This document shows, one piece after another, positions 27,787 through 36,450 of a stretch of 58,512 bases of DNA (positions within the stretch are counted from its first letter, which is position 1; every line of letters begins with the position of its first letter). The translations under genes were made by a program, and so were the position numbers. The notes under the pieces are model-generated. The model was not told the DNA's origin and ran no database searches. It worked only from the letters and a program-made list of their open reading frames with translations. Origin of the DNA: Oceanospirillaceae bacterium (GTDB lineage: Bacteria > Pseudomonadota > Gammaproteobacteria > Pseudomonadales > Balneatricaceae); NCBI GenBank assembly GCA_013373085.1, contig JABXIM010000242.1:1-58512 (forward strand), read 5' to 3'.

Positions 27787-30384
27787 TCAGGCTTCGACGG
27801 TCGGGATCACGCTGGACGCTTTCTCGACGTAGTTCGGCATCTGATGGAAGTTCAGGTAGCGATAGATTTCGCCGGACATGCTGTTGAGGTTGGCGGCGTA
27901 CTGCAGGTACTCCTCGACAGTCGGCAGCTTACCCAGAACCGCGGCGACGGATGCCAGCTCGGCCGACGCCAGGTAGACGTTGGCGCCGGTACCCAGGCGG
28001 TTGGGGAAGTTACGGGTCGAGGTGGAGACCACGGTAGCGTTGTCCGCGACGCGAGCCTGGTTACCCATGCACAGCGAGCATCCCGGAGTTTCGATGCGGG
28101 CGCCGGCGCGGCCGAAGATGCCGTAGTAGCCTTCCTCGGTGAGCTGGGCCTGGTCCATCTTGGTCGGCGGTGCTACCCACATGCGGGTCGGCAGCGACTG
28201 CTTGGCGTTCTCCAGCAGCTTGCCGGCGGCGCGGAAGTGGCCGATGTTGGTCATGCAGGAGCCGATGAACACCTCGTCGATGTTTTCGCCGGCAACCTCG
28301 GACAGCAGACGGGCATCGTCCGGGTCGTTCGGCGCGCAGAGGACCGGTTCCTTGATTTCCGAGAGGTCGATCTCGATCACCGCAGCGTACTCGGCATCGG
28401 CGTCGGCGCGCATCAGGCTCGGGTTGGCCAGCCACTCTTCCATCGCCTTGATACGGCGGGAGATGGTGCGCTCGTCACCGTAACCTTCGGCGATCATCCA
28501 CTTCAGCATCACGATGTTGGACTGCAGGTACTCGGCAACGGAGTCTTCCGACAGGGTGATGGTGCAGCCTGCGGCGGAACGCTCGGCAGAAGCGTCGGAC
28601 AGCTCGAATGCCTGCTCGACGGTCAGTTCCTCGAGGCCTTCGATTTCCAGTACGCGACCGGAGAAGATGTTCTTCTTGCCGGCCTTGGCAACGGTCAGCA
28701 GACCCTGCTTGATGGCGTAGTACGGAATCGCGTGTACCAGGTCACGCAGGGTGATGCCGTCCTGGCGCTGGCCCTTGAAGCGCACCAGTACCGATTCAGG
28801 CATATCCAGCGGCATGACGCCGGTGGCCGCGGCGAAGGCGACCAGGCCCGAGCCTGCCGGGAAGGAGATGCCCAGCGGGAAACGGGTGTGGGAGTCACCA
28901 CCGGTGCCGACGGTGTCCGGCAGCAGCATGCGGTTCAGCCAGGAGTGGATAACGCCGTCACCCGGACGCAGCGACACGCCGCCGCGGTTCATGATGAAGT
29001 CCGGCAGGGTGTGGTGGGTGTTGACGTCGACCGGCTTCGGGTAGGCCGAAGTGTGGCAGAAGGACTGCATGGTCAGGTCGGCGGAGAAGCCGAGGCACGC
29101 CAGGTCCTTCAGTTCGTCACGGGTCATCGGACCGGTGGTGTCCTGAGAACCTACGGTGGTCATCTTCGGCTCGCAGTACATGCCCGGGCGTACGCCCTCC
29201 ATGCCGCAGGCCTTGCCGACCATCTTCTGAGCCAGGGTGTAGCCCTTGCCGGTATCGGCCGGCTGTTCCGGCTTGCGGAACAGGTCGGAGTGGCCGAGGC
29301 CCAGCGCTTCGCGGGCTTTCTCGGTCAAGCCGCGACCGATGATCAGCGGGATACGGCCGCCGGCGCGCACTTCGTCCAGCAGGACCTGGGTCTTGAGTTC
29401 GAAGCGGCCCAGCTCTTCGCCGGTCTCGTGGTTCTTGACCACGCCTTCGTACGGGTAGACGTCGATGACGTCGCCCATTTCCATCTTCTCGACCGGCATC
29501 TCGATCGGCAGGGCGCCGGCGTCTTCCATGGTGTTGTAGAAGATCGGGGCGATCTTGCCGCCGAAGCAGTAGCCGCCGGTGCGCTTGTTCGGCACGTAGG
29601 GAATGTCGTCGCCGAAGAACCACAGCACGGAGTTGGTGGCGGACTTGCGGGAAGAGCCGGTACCGACGACGTCACCGACGTAGGCGACCGGGAAGCCCTT
29701 GGCCTTGACCTCTTCGATCTGAGTCAGCGGACCGACTTCACCCGGCTTGACCGGTTCGATGCCCTCGCGCGCCATTTTCAGCATGGCGTTGGCGTGCAGC
29801 GGGATATCCGGGCGGGACCAGGCGTCCGGTGCCGGCGACAGGTCGTCGGTGTTGGTTTCGCCCGGCACCTTGAACACGGTAACGGTGATCTTTTCAGCGA
29901 CTTCCGGCTTGCTGGTGAACCATTCGCCATCGGCCCAGGACTGCAGGATCTGCTTGGCGAAGGCGTTGCCGGCTTCGGCCTTTTCCTGAACATCGTGGAA
30001 GGCGTCGAACATCAGCAGGGTGTGGGACAGCGCCTTGACGGCGGTGGCGCCGAGTTCCTGATCGTCGAGGCAGGCGATCAGCGGCTGGATATTGTAACCG
30101 CCCAGCATGGTACCGAGCAGCTCGGTGGCCTTGACCTTGTCGATCAGCGGCGAGTTGGCATCACCCGTGGTGATGGCGGCCAGGAAGCCGGCCTTGACGT
30201 AGGCGGCCTGGTCGACGCCGGCCGGTACGCGGTTGACGAACAGGTCCAGCAGAAACTCTTCTTCGCCCGCGGGCGGATTTTTCAGCAACTCAACCAGGGC
30301 AGCTGTCTGTTCAGGATCCAGGGGTTTCGGCGGCACGCCTTCCTGGGCCCGTTCCTCTACATGTTTGCGATAAGCTTCAAGCAC
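27787..30384 (-). CDS. acnB: bifunctional aconitate hydratase 2/2-methylisocitrate dehydratase
   Basis: Main TCA-cycle aconitase, isomerising citrate to isocitrate; AcnB apo-forms also bind mRNA. From GTG 30384 ([16 protein letters not shown]) the protein has 865 residues, the E. coli AcnB length; GAGGG lies eight bases upstream, and the extension from 30414 is unconserved. The HEAT-like N-terminus is clear ([20 protein letters not shown]), as are the swivel domain and the 4Fe-4S cysteines in [12 protein letters not shown] and [12 protein letters not shown]. Single gene with a strong terminator. Confidence 0.97.
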   Translation of the reverse strand: MLEAYRKHVEERAQEGVPPKPLDPEQTAALVELLKNPPAGEEEFLLDLFVNRVPAGVDQAAYVKAGFLAAITTGDANSPLIDKVKATELLGTMLGGYNIQPLIACLDDQELGATAVKALSHTLLMFDAFHDVQEKAEAGNAFAKQILQSWADGEWFTSKPEVAEKITVTVFKVPGETNTDDLSPAPDAWSRPDIPLHANAMLKMAREGIEPVKPGEVGPLTQIEEVKAKGFPVAYVGDVVGTGSSRKSATNSVLWFFGDDIPYVPNKRTGGYCFGGKIAPIFYNTMEDAGALPIEMPVEKMEMGDVIDVYPYEGVVKNHETGEELGRFELKTQVLLDEVRAGGRIPLIIGRGLTEKAREALGLGHSDLFRKPEQPADTGKGYTLAQKMVGKACGMEGVRPGMYCEPKMTTVGSQDTTGPMTRDELKDLACLGFSADLTMQSFCHTSAYPKPVDVNTHHTLPDFIMNRGGVSLRPGDGVIHSWLNRMLLPDTVGTGGDSHTRFPLGISFPAGSGLVAFAAATGVMPLDMPESVLVRFKGQRQDGITLRDLVHAIPYYAIKQGLLTVAKAGKKNIFSGRVLEIEGLEELTVEQAFELSDASAERSAAGCTITLSEDSVAEYLQSNIVMLKWMIAEGYGDERTISRRIKAMEEWLANPSLMRADADAEYAAVIEIDLSEIKEPVLCAPNDPDDARLLSEVAGENIDEVFIGSCMTNIGHFRAAGKLLENAKQSLPTRMWVAPPTKMDQAQLTEEGYYGIFGRAGARIETPGCSLCMGNQARVADNATVVSTSTRNFPNRLGTGANVYLASAELASVAAVLGKLPTVEEYLQYAANLNSMSGEIYRYLNFHQMPNYVEKASSVIPTVEA

Positions 30385-30766
30385 GATATAGCCCTCATCA
30401 GTTGTCGCTTCCAAAGCCTTTTAATGGCTCGTTGGGGCGGCTTTGGTCTTGCATCGACCCTGGCATGTCCAGACAGATTTGTAATGCCTGTACAGCGATC
30501 TGTTCCGGGATGGCCGAAAGATCGAATGTTGATTGGCGGCGCCAATAATATCCCAAGGGCGCTCTGAAGTTAAGATTTGTCGACAATTTCGTTGGTTATA
30601 CCTTAGCCGAAACCTAAGGTAATGTATCCATATAAAATCAATAAAAACAAAAGGATATAAAATATACCTCTCTATTTATGTTAACTATTTCCGGCATTTA
30701 TAATGGGTGTCGTATTTTCGTCAATCAATAACTTAGCGGTGACTGCGAAGATAGGCTCCCGTGCCA
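30385..30766. promoter_or_regulatory. 382-base acnB upstream region with palindrome
   Basis: No gene. AT-rich between about 30.60 and 30.72 kb. TACCTTAG (30599-30606) and CTAAGGTA (30614-30621) form a perfect 8-bp inverted repeat with a 7-base spacer, resembling an operator. The likely acnB promoter lies further upstream, giving a leader of about 300 bases. Confidence 0.5.
30697..30724 (-). promoter_or_regulatory. putative sigma70 promoter for acnB
   Basis: Leftward TTGACG (30724-30719), 16-base spacer, TATAAA (30702-30697). It is the best promoter match in the region and points to acnB. Confidence 0.5.
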
Positions 30767-31441
30767 TCAGTCGGCCCGGAGCAGTATTTTGTCGCCCGTC
30801 ATAACCGGCGTTTCCTTGTGTCTGGCATTGTTAATATGCTCATCGATTGGCCACAGCTCGAAGTCGCCCGGGAGCTGCGGCTGCAGATAGGGCATCAGGG
30901 ATTCGGTATCGGTATCCGGGCTCAGCCAGCGTTGCAACTGATCGGCCTCCAGCATGACCGGCATGCGGTTATGGATGCGACGGAAGCCCGGAACCGCGTC
31001 GCAGGTGACGATACAGCAGGAGAGAATCGAGCCCTCGCCATGGCCCCAGTGATCCCAGAGACCGGCGAAGGCGATTGCGCGATCGGTCGGGCGGATCAGC
31101 CAGGGCTGTTTCTTGCCGTCCTCGGTATGCCACTCGATAAAGGACGATGCCGGCAGGATGCAGCGCTGGTGGCGAAACGGCGCCCGGAAGGCGGGACTTT
31201 CGTTAACGGTTTCGGCGCGGGCGTTGAACATCGAATAGCGGGTACCGGGCTCCTTGACCCAGGATGGGATCAGCCACCAGCGCATTTCGCGGAGTTCGTA
31301 GCCGTGGTCTCCCCGACGGATCACCGGCACCTGTTCGGTCGGCGCAATGTTGTAGCGCGTCTCGAGGTGCCGGTCGATCCCGAACTCATCCAGTAGTGCC
31401 TGGGTAAAGGGGTCGTCGCTGATATTGTAGCGGCCGCACAT
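30767..31441 (-). CDS. SRAP domain protein (YedK/HMCES)
   Basis: 224-residue SOS-response-associated peptidase fold protein that forms a covalent link to abasic sites in single-stranded DNA. The catalytic Cys2 follows Met (MCGRYN); other active-site residues are Asn in RYNIAPTE, Glu in SSFIEW and His in HNRMPVML. AGGAGG lies upstream of the ATG. It is divergent from the sensory operon, separated by 363 bases. No LexA box was recognised. Confidence 0.93.
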   Translation of the reverse strand: MCGRYNISDDPFTQALLDEFGIDRHLETRYNIAPTEQVPVIRRGDHGYELREMRWWLIPSWVKEPGTRYSMFNARAETVNESPAFRAPFRHQRCILPASSFIEWHTEDGKKQPWLIRPTDRAIAFAGLWDHWGHGEGSILSCCIVTCDAVPGFRRIHNRMPVMLEADQLQRWLSPDTDTESLMPYLQPQLPGDFELWPIDEHINNARHKETPVMTGDKILLRAD

Positions 31442-31666
31442 GTCGGTCCTCCTGTGACGTTCAGATTTTAGCGTAGCAGCCGCTCCGCGCCGCGAGAGGC
31501 TTGGCGACGAAACGTCTGGGTGCCAGTCTATTTATACCGTTATCTATTTGGCAGCCACGATCACGCGAGGGTGATCATGCAGTGGGAGGGCTGGTTGACG
31601 AGCGATGAATATCTGAGCGGCGGATGTCGTTGGCTTGATAGACGTCAATAAAAGGGTTCGGCGGGT

Positions 31667-31695
31667 TTGCCGGCGTGCCGGCGCGCCGGTATACA
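31667..31695 (+). promoter_or_regulatory. putative sigma70 promoter of the six-gene sensory operon
   Basis: TTGCCG (31667-31672), exactly 17 bases, TATACA (31690-31695). It would start transcription near 31702, ten bases before a strongly paired leader element. The rest of the 363-base interval upstream holds only a small inverted repeat GATCAC/GTGATC (31559-31576). Confidence 0.5.
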
Positions 31696-31701
31696 GGTGT
31701 T

Positions 31702-31804
31702 GCTTTGGAATCTATGAATAAGTCCCAATGGGGCGCTGGAAGCCCCGTAGTGCGCTACTGGGACCTGTTCATAGGTTCCCTTTCAGGGACAGGAGGGGCC
31801 GAAA
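31702..31804 (+). promoter_or_regulatory. structured leader RNA (three-way-junction-like) before the sensory operon
   Basis: Nested perfect pairings: CTATGAA (31712-31718) with TTCATAG (31768-31774); GTCCCA (31722-31727) with TGGGAC (31759-31764); inside them hairpins GGGGC/GCCCC (31730-31746) and GTAG/CTAC (31747-31758). The two outer helices are separated by a TAA/CTG internal loop. A further stem TCCC/GGGA (31777-31789) abuts the AGGAGG ribosome site (31791-31796). I do not recognise a known riboswitch class. Several GGA triplets, one in the first hairpin loop, would also suit RsmA/CsrA binding. Confidence 0.65.
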
Positions 31805-32251
31805 ATGGAACCGTTCGGACAGGACGACACCAACCCGAGGGCGCAGGCCCGAATCCGCAAGCAACTGGCGTTGCTCAATACCCAGGAAGACCGCCGCCTG
31901 TTGTACCGCAGTGGCGACGAATCGACCGCAGTGTTGCGCTATCTGCAACGCAGTGTCGCGGCTCGACCGCAGGCGCTGCGCCAGCACATCAGGCGCATCT
32001 ACCTGGCGGTGCAGTGCCAGGACAGCCCACAGCTGTGCGGCGCAGTGACCGACCTGATGCTGGTGCTCAAGACGCGCGGGACCACGCTTCAGCGCCGAAT
32101 CATCGACCAGATCGAGCCGCTGCTGCAGCCCGAGCAACACGAGCGTTTTCGCACCGCGCTGGATCGCCGCGATCCGCAGGCGCTGGCGCAGCTGCCGATC
32201 GACGAGTCGGTGCTGTGCAACAGCGGCTACTTCCTGCGGATGCCGGCATGA
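31805..32251 (+). CDS. uncharacterised helical protein, first gene of sensory operon
   Basis: 148-residue soluble protein not recognised as any family. It is Arg/Gln/Leu-rich and predicted mostly helical (for example RAQARIRKQLALLNTQED, LRQHIRRIYLAVQCQDSPQL, RRIIDQIEPLLQPEQHERF), without signal peptide or membrane helix. A strong AGGAGG precedes ATG 31805 directly after the folded leader. Its TGA overlaps the next ATG (ATGA). The helical-repeat look suggests a scaffold or adaptor, which is an inference. Confidence 0.8.
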   Translation: MEPFGQDDTNPRAQARIRKQLALLNTQEDRRLLYRSGDESTAVLRYLQRSVAARPQALRQHIRRIYLAVQCQDSPQLCGAVTDLMLVLKTRGTTLQRRIIDQIEPLLQPEQHERFRTALDRRDPQALAQLPIDESVLCNSGYFLRMPA

Positions 32252-33399
32252 CCGCCCCGATCAACGATACCGTTGCGCTGATCGGATTTTCCGCGCGCGA
32301 ACAGAACCTGCTCGAAGTCTTTTTTTCCGGCAGCGATGCCCGGGGGCTGACGTTGCAGAACCCCGAGCGGGCCTCGGCGCTGCTGATCAACATGGATACC
32401 GATTCGTCGCTCAGATCGTTCCGCACCTGGGCCGAGGACCGCAAGGAACGGAGACCGGTCATCGCTGTGGTCGATTCGGAAACCGTGCCCGACGGTCTGA
32501 TAGCGTTGCCCCGGCCGCTGACGCTGACGGCTCTGAAACAGGCGCTGCACAAGCTGCGGGGAGAGCTCAAGCTGCGTCGCGACCGTGCCGGCACGGCCGT
32601 CGCGGCAGGCGCTGACAAACAGCACCGCGTGCCCGGCGCAGAAACGGCAGCGACTGCGGTCGACCAGGATACCTTCAGGGCGGTGGTGGCCGAGGCGCGG
32701 CTGACGTTGCCGCCGACAGGGCCTTCTGGCGGGCATACCGCTTCCGGCAGGCTGCGGCGACTGCTCGACTGGTCGGAGTCGCTGCGCCAGGAGCTTGAGC
32801 AGCAAAGCTGCGGTTCGCTGCCGGATCTCGACGTATCGCGCGAACCGGACCGCCGCCGGCTCGAATTCAGGCTGCAGGGCAGTTTTCTGGCAGCGGTGCT
32901 CAAGGCCGTGTCGGTGGCCCGCAAGCGCGGATGCGCCACGCAGGTGCTTGGCGTGCCGGGCGCGCTGATCTACTTCCCGGGACAGGACTGCTTCAGCTAC
33001 GACCTGGACCCGGAGCTGCTGCTGCAGATGACGCGGGCACGCTTTGGTCCGGACGAGTTGCGCACCGCTGAGCGGGCGGACCTGACCGAGCCCAGGGCAG
33101 CCAGCGCAGGCCGTGAGGAACTGCTCTGGTTCGTGGCGCTGATGAGCGCCCGCGGCCGGCTGCCGGCAGGGATGCGTCTCGATCACGCGCGGCAGCTGCA
33201 GCGTATGCCGGACTTCTCGCGTCTGCTTCGCACTCCCCACGGCAACAGTATCGCGGAGCTGTGGCGCTCGTCGCCGCACAGTGCCCTCGATGTGGCGACG
33301 CTGCTCGGCGTACCGCAGCGTTGCGTGATTTCGTTCATGGTCGCGGCGGAGGCTGCCGGGCTATTCAAGCGCAAACAAGGAGCAAGGAATGAGCGCTGA
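32248..33399 (+). CDS. uncharacterised protein with degenerate receiver-like N-terminus
   Basis: 383 residues. The N-terminal 110 (VALIGFSAREQNLLEVFF, SALLINMD, RRPVIAVVD, GLIALPRPLTLTALKQALHK) follow the strand order of a response-regulator receiver with a KP-like RPL end, but the phospho-acceptor Asp pocket is not evident. A basic linker leads to a C-terminal region (about 210-383) ending in a winged-helix-like segment (HSALDVATLLGVPQRCVISF). Start ATG 32248 is coupled to the previous stop; the frame is open far upstream but that part is shadow. It overlaps the next gene by 11 bases. Confidence 0.78.
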   Translation: MTAPINDTVALIGFSAREQNLLEVFFSGSDARGLTLQNPERASALLINMDTDSSLRSFRTWAEDRKERRPVIAVVDSETVPDGLIALPRPLTLTALKQALHKLRGELKLRRDRAGTAVAAGADKQHRVPGAETAATAVDQDTFRAVVAEARLTLPPTGPSGGHTASGRLRRLLDWSESLRQELEQQSCGSLPDLDVSREPDRRRLEFRLQGSFLAAVLKAVSVARKRGCATQVLGVPGALIYFPGQDCFSYDLDPELLLQMTRARFGPDELRTAERADLTEPRAASAGREELLWFVALMSARGRLPAGMRLDHARQLQRMPDFSRLLRTPHGNSIAELWRSSPHSALDVATLLGVPQRCVISFMVAAEAAGLFKRKQGARNER

Positions 33400-34039
33400 A
33401 TCCGTAACACCGTCCGAGCGCAGGGAGGCGGTGCGGTACTTCCAGGTGAGCCCGACCGGTGCCTTCTACGCCACCCTGAGCCCGGATTCCGAGCCGATGC
33501 GCATGCTGCTGTTGCAGGTGCTCAGTTCCGATATCCCGGTACCCCACGTCCCGCAGTTGCTCGGCCGTCTGACCGGGCTGTCGCAGGAGTCCGCCGAACG
33601 CCTGCTCGAACAGATGCAGGCGCGCGGTCTGCTGTCGCTGGTGGAGAAACCGCTTCCCGTCGCGGCCGGAGCGCTGGAAAAGGTTTTGCCGGAGCTGCTG
33701 GCGCCGCTCGGCGAAAACAAGGTGATGCTGGCCGACCAGCAGGGCTTCGCGCTGGCCAATTCCGGATTCGGCGCGGAAGAGGCGGAGGCCGTTGCCGGCA
33801 TGGCCGGCGACCTGATGGCGCTCGGCGATCGGCATCAGCGCCTGATCGACACCCACCTGGAACTGTCCGGCTGCTCCTGGGCGCTGGTCAACGCCGTGGG
33901 TCAGAGCGAACTGGGGTTCTGGGTCCTCTGCGTGGGCCGGGAAAAGTTTGTTTTGGTGATCGAAGGCATGCCTTACCTCAACCGTCAGCCGTTCGTGGAT
34001 CTGGCGTCACTGCTGATTCGTCGTTATCTCGATACCTGA
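33389..34039 (+). CDS. winged-helix plus roadblock-like protein
   Basis: 216 residues. Residues about 30-90 look like a small winged helix (LLLQVLSSDIPVPHVPQLL, GLSQESAERLLEQMQARGLL). The C-terminal 120 residues (KVMLADQQGFALANSGFG, EEAEAVAGMAGDLMALGDRH, LGFWVLCVGREKFVLVIEGM) have the strand-helix pattern of a Roadblock/LC7 or similar longin-type domain. No membrane helix. Family assignment is by pattern only. Together with the next gene it gives two such domains in one operon. Confidence 0.76.
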   Translation: MSAESVTPSERREAVRYFQVSPTGAFYATLSPDSEPMRMLLLQVLSSDIPVPHVPQLLGRLTGLSQESAERLLEQMQARGLLSLVEKPLPVAAGALEKVLPELLAPLGENKVMLADQQGFALANSGFGAEEAEAVAGMAGDLMALGDRHQRLIDTHLELSGCSWALVNAVGQSELGFWVLCVGREKFVLVIEGMPYLNRQPFVDLASLLIRRYLDT

Positions 34040-34085
34040 ACAGGTTCGTACGGAACCTGGCACGACCTTGAATAAGGAGATTTGT

Positions 34086-34448
34086 ATGCGTGCGGAAATG
34101 CTCAATTCCATCCTGCGGGACCTGAACAGCACCTCCGGTGAAATCGAAGCCTGTGCGGTGATTTCCACCGACGGTCTGGTGATCGATGCCCTGTTGCCGG
34201 TCGGTATGGACGAAGACCGCGTCGGCGCGATGAGCGCCGCCATCCTGTCGCTCGGCGAGCGCACCGCTCGGGAGCTGGCCCGGGGCGAGCTGGAGCAGGT
34301 GCTGGTGAAGGGCTCGGAGGGCTATATCCTGATGACCCACGCCAACGTCGAATCGGTGCTGACGGTGGTCGCCAAGCCCAACGCCCGGCTGGGGCTGATC
34401 TTCCTCGACGTCAAACGCGCCGCCGAGGCGCTCGCCAAAGTCCTCTGA
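34086..34448 (+). CDS. Roadblock/LC7 domain protein
   Basis: 120-residue single-domain protein with a good Roadblock/LC7 match: ILRDLNSTSGEIEACAVIST, DGLVIDALLPVGMDEDRVGA, MSAAILSLGERTARELARGE and LTVVAKPNARLGLIFLDVKR. AAGGAG precedes ATG 34086. In bacteria such proteins often regulate MglA-type small GTPases, as MglB does, but no GTPase gene is in the window. It follows the previous gene by 46 bases. Confidence 0.9.
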   Translation: MRAEMLNSILRDLNSTSGEIEACAVISTDGLVIDALLPVGMDEDRVGAMSAAILSLGERTARELARGELEQVLVKGSEGYILMTHANVESVLTVVAKPNARLGLIFLDVKRAAEALAKVL

Positions 34449-34476
34449 AGCCCGCTCGACACGACAGGAGGTGCCG

Positions 34477-34950
34477 ATGTCACAACACGCATCCCGCGAG
34501 GTCCTGATCCGTTATATGGACGGGCGCGAGCGGACGGCGATCGTGCGCGAAGATGAAGTGCCGTATCCCGACGGCAAACTGATCGTCTCGCGTACCGATC
34601 CAAACGGAATCATCACCCATGCCAACCAGGCGTTCGTCGACATGTCCGGCTACAGGCGGGACGAACTGATCGGCGCCAACCACAACATCCTGCGTCACCC
34701 GGACATGCCGGCGGCGGCGTTCCAGGGATTGTGGGAAACCATTCAAAATGGCGCCAAGTGGCAGGGGTACGTCAAGAACCTTTGCAAGGACGGCCGCTAT
34801 TACTGGGTCAAAGCCACGGTGATCCCCAATATCCGCCAGGGGCGGCTGGTGGGCTACACCTCGGTGCGGCGCAAACCCTCCCGCAGCCGAATTCGCGAAG
34901 CCGAGGCGCTTTATGCCGGGATGATGAAGGAGGGTCGACATGCCGTTTAA
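34477..34950 (+). CDS. stand-alone PAS domain protein, Aer-type
   Basis: 157 residues, almost only one PAS domain: NGIITHANQAFVDMSGYRRD, NHNILRHPDMPAAAFQGLW, WQGYVKNLCKDGRYYWVKA, VGYTSVRRKP. These stretches are very like the FAD-binding PAS of the aerotaxis receptor Aer (HNMVRHPDMP, WVKNR-type), but the HAMP, membrane and signalling parts are missing. ATG 34477 has AGGAG six bases upstream. It may sense redox or oxygen for the operon products. Overlaps the next gene by 11 bases. Confidence 0.88.
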   Translation: MSQHASREVLIRYMDGRERTAIVREDEVPYPDGKLIVSRTDPNGIITHANQAFVDMSGYRRDELIGANHNILRHPDMPAAAFQGLWETIQNGAKWQGYVKNLCKDGRYYWVKATVIPNIRQGRLVGYTSVRRKPSRSRIREAEALYAGMMKEGRHAV

Positions 34951-35686
34951 CTTTACCGTCAGTCCGGATTTCGGCCCGGATCACGTCTCCGGCTGGTTTT
35001 ATTTCAACACCTGGCTGCAGCGCCAGCTGGGCGTCGATATCCATCTGGAGCTATACGATGGCTTCGAACAGCAGCGGGCCGATATTCGGGCCGGCAAGGT
35101 CGACCTGATCTACGCCAATCCCTACGATGCGTCGATGCTGGTGCGCGAGCTGGGGTTCCAGGCGGTGGCGCGTCCTGCAGCGCGGCGCGACGAGGCGGTG
35201 ATCGCGGTGCCTGCCGACAGTGCGGCCAGCTGTGTCGAGGACCTGGTACCGGGTATGCGCCTGGCGACCACGGCAGATCCCGATGTCCATACCATCGGCA
35301 TGATCATGCTGGAGTCGGCGGATCTCGACAAAACCAATATCGAGCAGCGTGAGTACGAGTCCTACGTGCTGATCGCCAAAGCGCTGATCCGGGGCGAGGC
35401 CGATGCCGGCTTTTTCCTCAAGCAGAGCTATGACGAGCTGTCGGAGCTGATTCGCGGCCGGCTGCGGTCGCTGGTCAGCAGCCAGATCGGCGTCGTTCAC
35501 CATGCGCTGCTGGTCGGACCGCGACTGGCCGGGCGTGCCGGCGACCTCGCCGACCTGCTGATGACGATGCAGGACGATCCAAAAGGGGGCTATGTGCTGG
35601 AAAGCATGGATATACGGGGATGGGAGCGCATGAGCGTCGAACAGACGGAGTTCATGATCGACCTGATCGATACCCTGGTGGACTGA
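34940..35686 (+). CDS. PhnD-like periplasmic-binding-fold protein without signal peptide
   Basis: 248 residues resembling phosphate/phosphonate ABC transporter binding proteins: VSPDFGPDHVSGWFYFNTWL, DGFEQQRADIRAGKVDLIYANPYDA, MRLATTADPDVHTIGMIMLE, LIAKALIRGEADAGFFLKQS. No hydrophobic signal sequence precedes the domain and no permease or ATPase gene is nearby, so it should be cytoplasmic. Role as a ligand sensor is inferred. Last gene of the run; a weak stem follows at about 35.7 kb. Confidence 0.85.
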   Translation: MPFNFTVSPDFGPDHVSGWFYFNTWLQRQLGVDIHLELYDGFEQQRADIRAGKVDLIYANPYDASMLVRELGFQAVARPAARRDEAVIAVPADSAASCVEDLVPGMRLATTADPDVHTIGMIMLESADLDKTNIEQREYESYVLIAKALIRGEADAGFFLKQSYDELSELIRGRLRSLVSSQIGVVHHALLVGPRLAGRAGDLADLLMTMQDDPKGGYVLESMDIRGWERMSVEQTEFMIDLIDTLVD

Positions 35687-35774
35687 GAGTGCAGGGACGG
35701 GCAGGGCTATTTTCGCTTTGCCCTCCTGTGCAAACGATTGTACAGGGACGGTTAAAGCAAGGTTGCGTCAGCCG

Positions 35775-36218
35775 TTAAGCGTTCGGGCCCCGACCGGGTT
35801 GATACAGCTGAACGTCCTCCTGTTCGCTGGCGCAGTTGCGCGCCACCAGGCCGACCGCCTGTTCCTGGTCGCTCAGGTTGACCGCCTGATGCGGCACACC
35901 CTCCGGAATATAGAGAAAGTCGCCGGGACCGTTGATCACCGAGCGTGCCAGCTTTTCGCCGTAAAACGTTTGCACCCGGCCACTGAGCAGGTAGATGGCG
36001 GTCTCGAACCCGCAGTGCAGGTGCGGCTCGGAACGCGCCCCCGGCGGTATCACCACCAGGTTCATCGAGATCCCGTGGGACCCCGCGGTGCGCTCGGAAA
36101 TGCCGACGAAGTAGGACAGTTTCTGCAGCGTCTCGCTGCCGGCGGCCGGATGCACGGTCACGACCTCGTCATTCGAACGTGGCTGCTTGTTGCGCCATTT
36201 TCTTCGGCCCTGTGACAT
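35775..36218 (-). CDS. cupin domain protein
   Basis: 147-residue single cupin. Start ATG 36218 (MSQGRRKWRNKQ) has AGGAG upstream; the frame to 36257 is not used. The core has the metal-binding motif HLHCGFETAIYLLSGRV and the second motif GPGDFLYIPEGVPHQAVNLS. A basic N-terminus is followed by HPAAGSETLQKLSYFVGISE. Convergent with the sensory operon. The substrate is unknown. Confidence 0.86.
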   Translation of the reverse strand: MSQGRRKWRNKQPRSNDEVVTVHPAAGSETLQKLSYFVGISERTAGSHGISMNLVVIPPGARSEPHLHCGFETAIYLLSGRVQTFYGEKLARSVINGPGDFLYIPEGVPHQAVNLSDQEQAVGLVARNCASEQEDVQLYQPGRGPNA

Positions 36219-36450
36219 CTGAGGCTCCTGCTGTTCCGATGTCTTTCGATATTCCAAGTTTAGGACAGTCGATTGCCCGCATGATCGCCAACCATTCTAA
36301 GGGCGGTTTATTCAGGCAGCCGGCGGGCTGACAGGTGCTGTCTCGGAAAGGACCATTTCTATGTGGGGTGGCGATGGGCTGCAGTTGGCTGCAGGCTGTG
36401 TGGAGTCGACAAAAAACGGGGCGGACGGGGCGAACACTGCAGTGGGTCGA

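Noticed and set aside
27844-30567. 907-codon plus-strand frame opposite acnB
   Set aside because: Antisense shadow of acnB, rich in Gly/Val/Arg/Gln, with no ribosome site or family match.
31675-32247. Upstream extension of the 383-residue gene to a 574-residue frame
   Set aside because: It overlaps the 148-residue gene, which has a strong AGGAGG and an ATGA junction, and its composition (Ala/Gly/Pro/Arg-rich) is that of an out-of-frame GC-rich shadow.
35690-35760. Rho-independent terminator after the sensory operon
   Set aside because: AGGGC/GCCCT and CCTGT/ACAGG can pair, but the loops are long and no T run follows.
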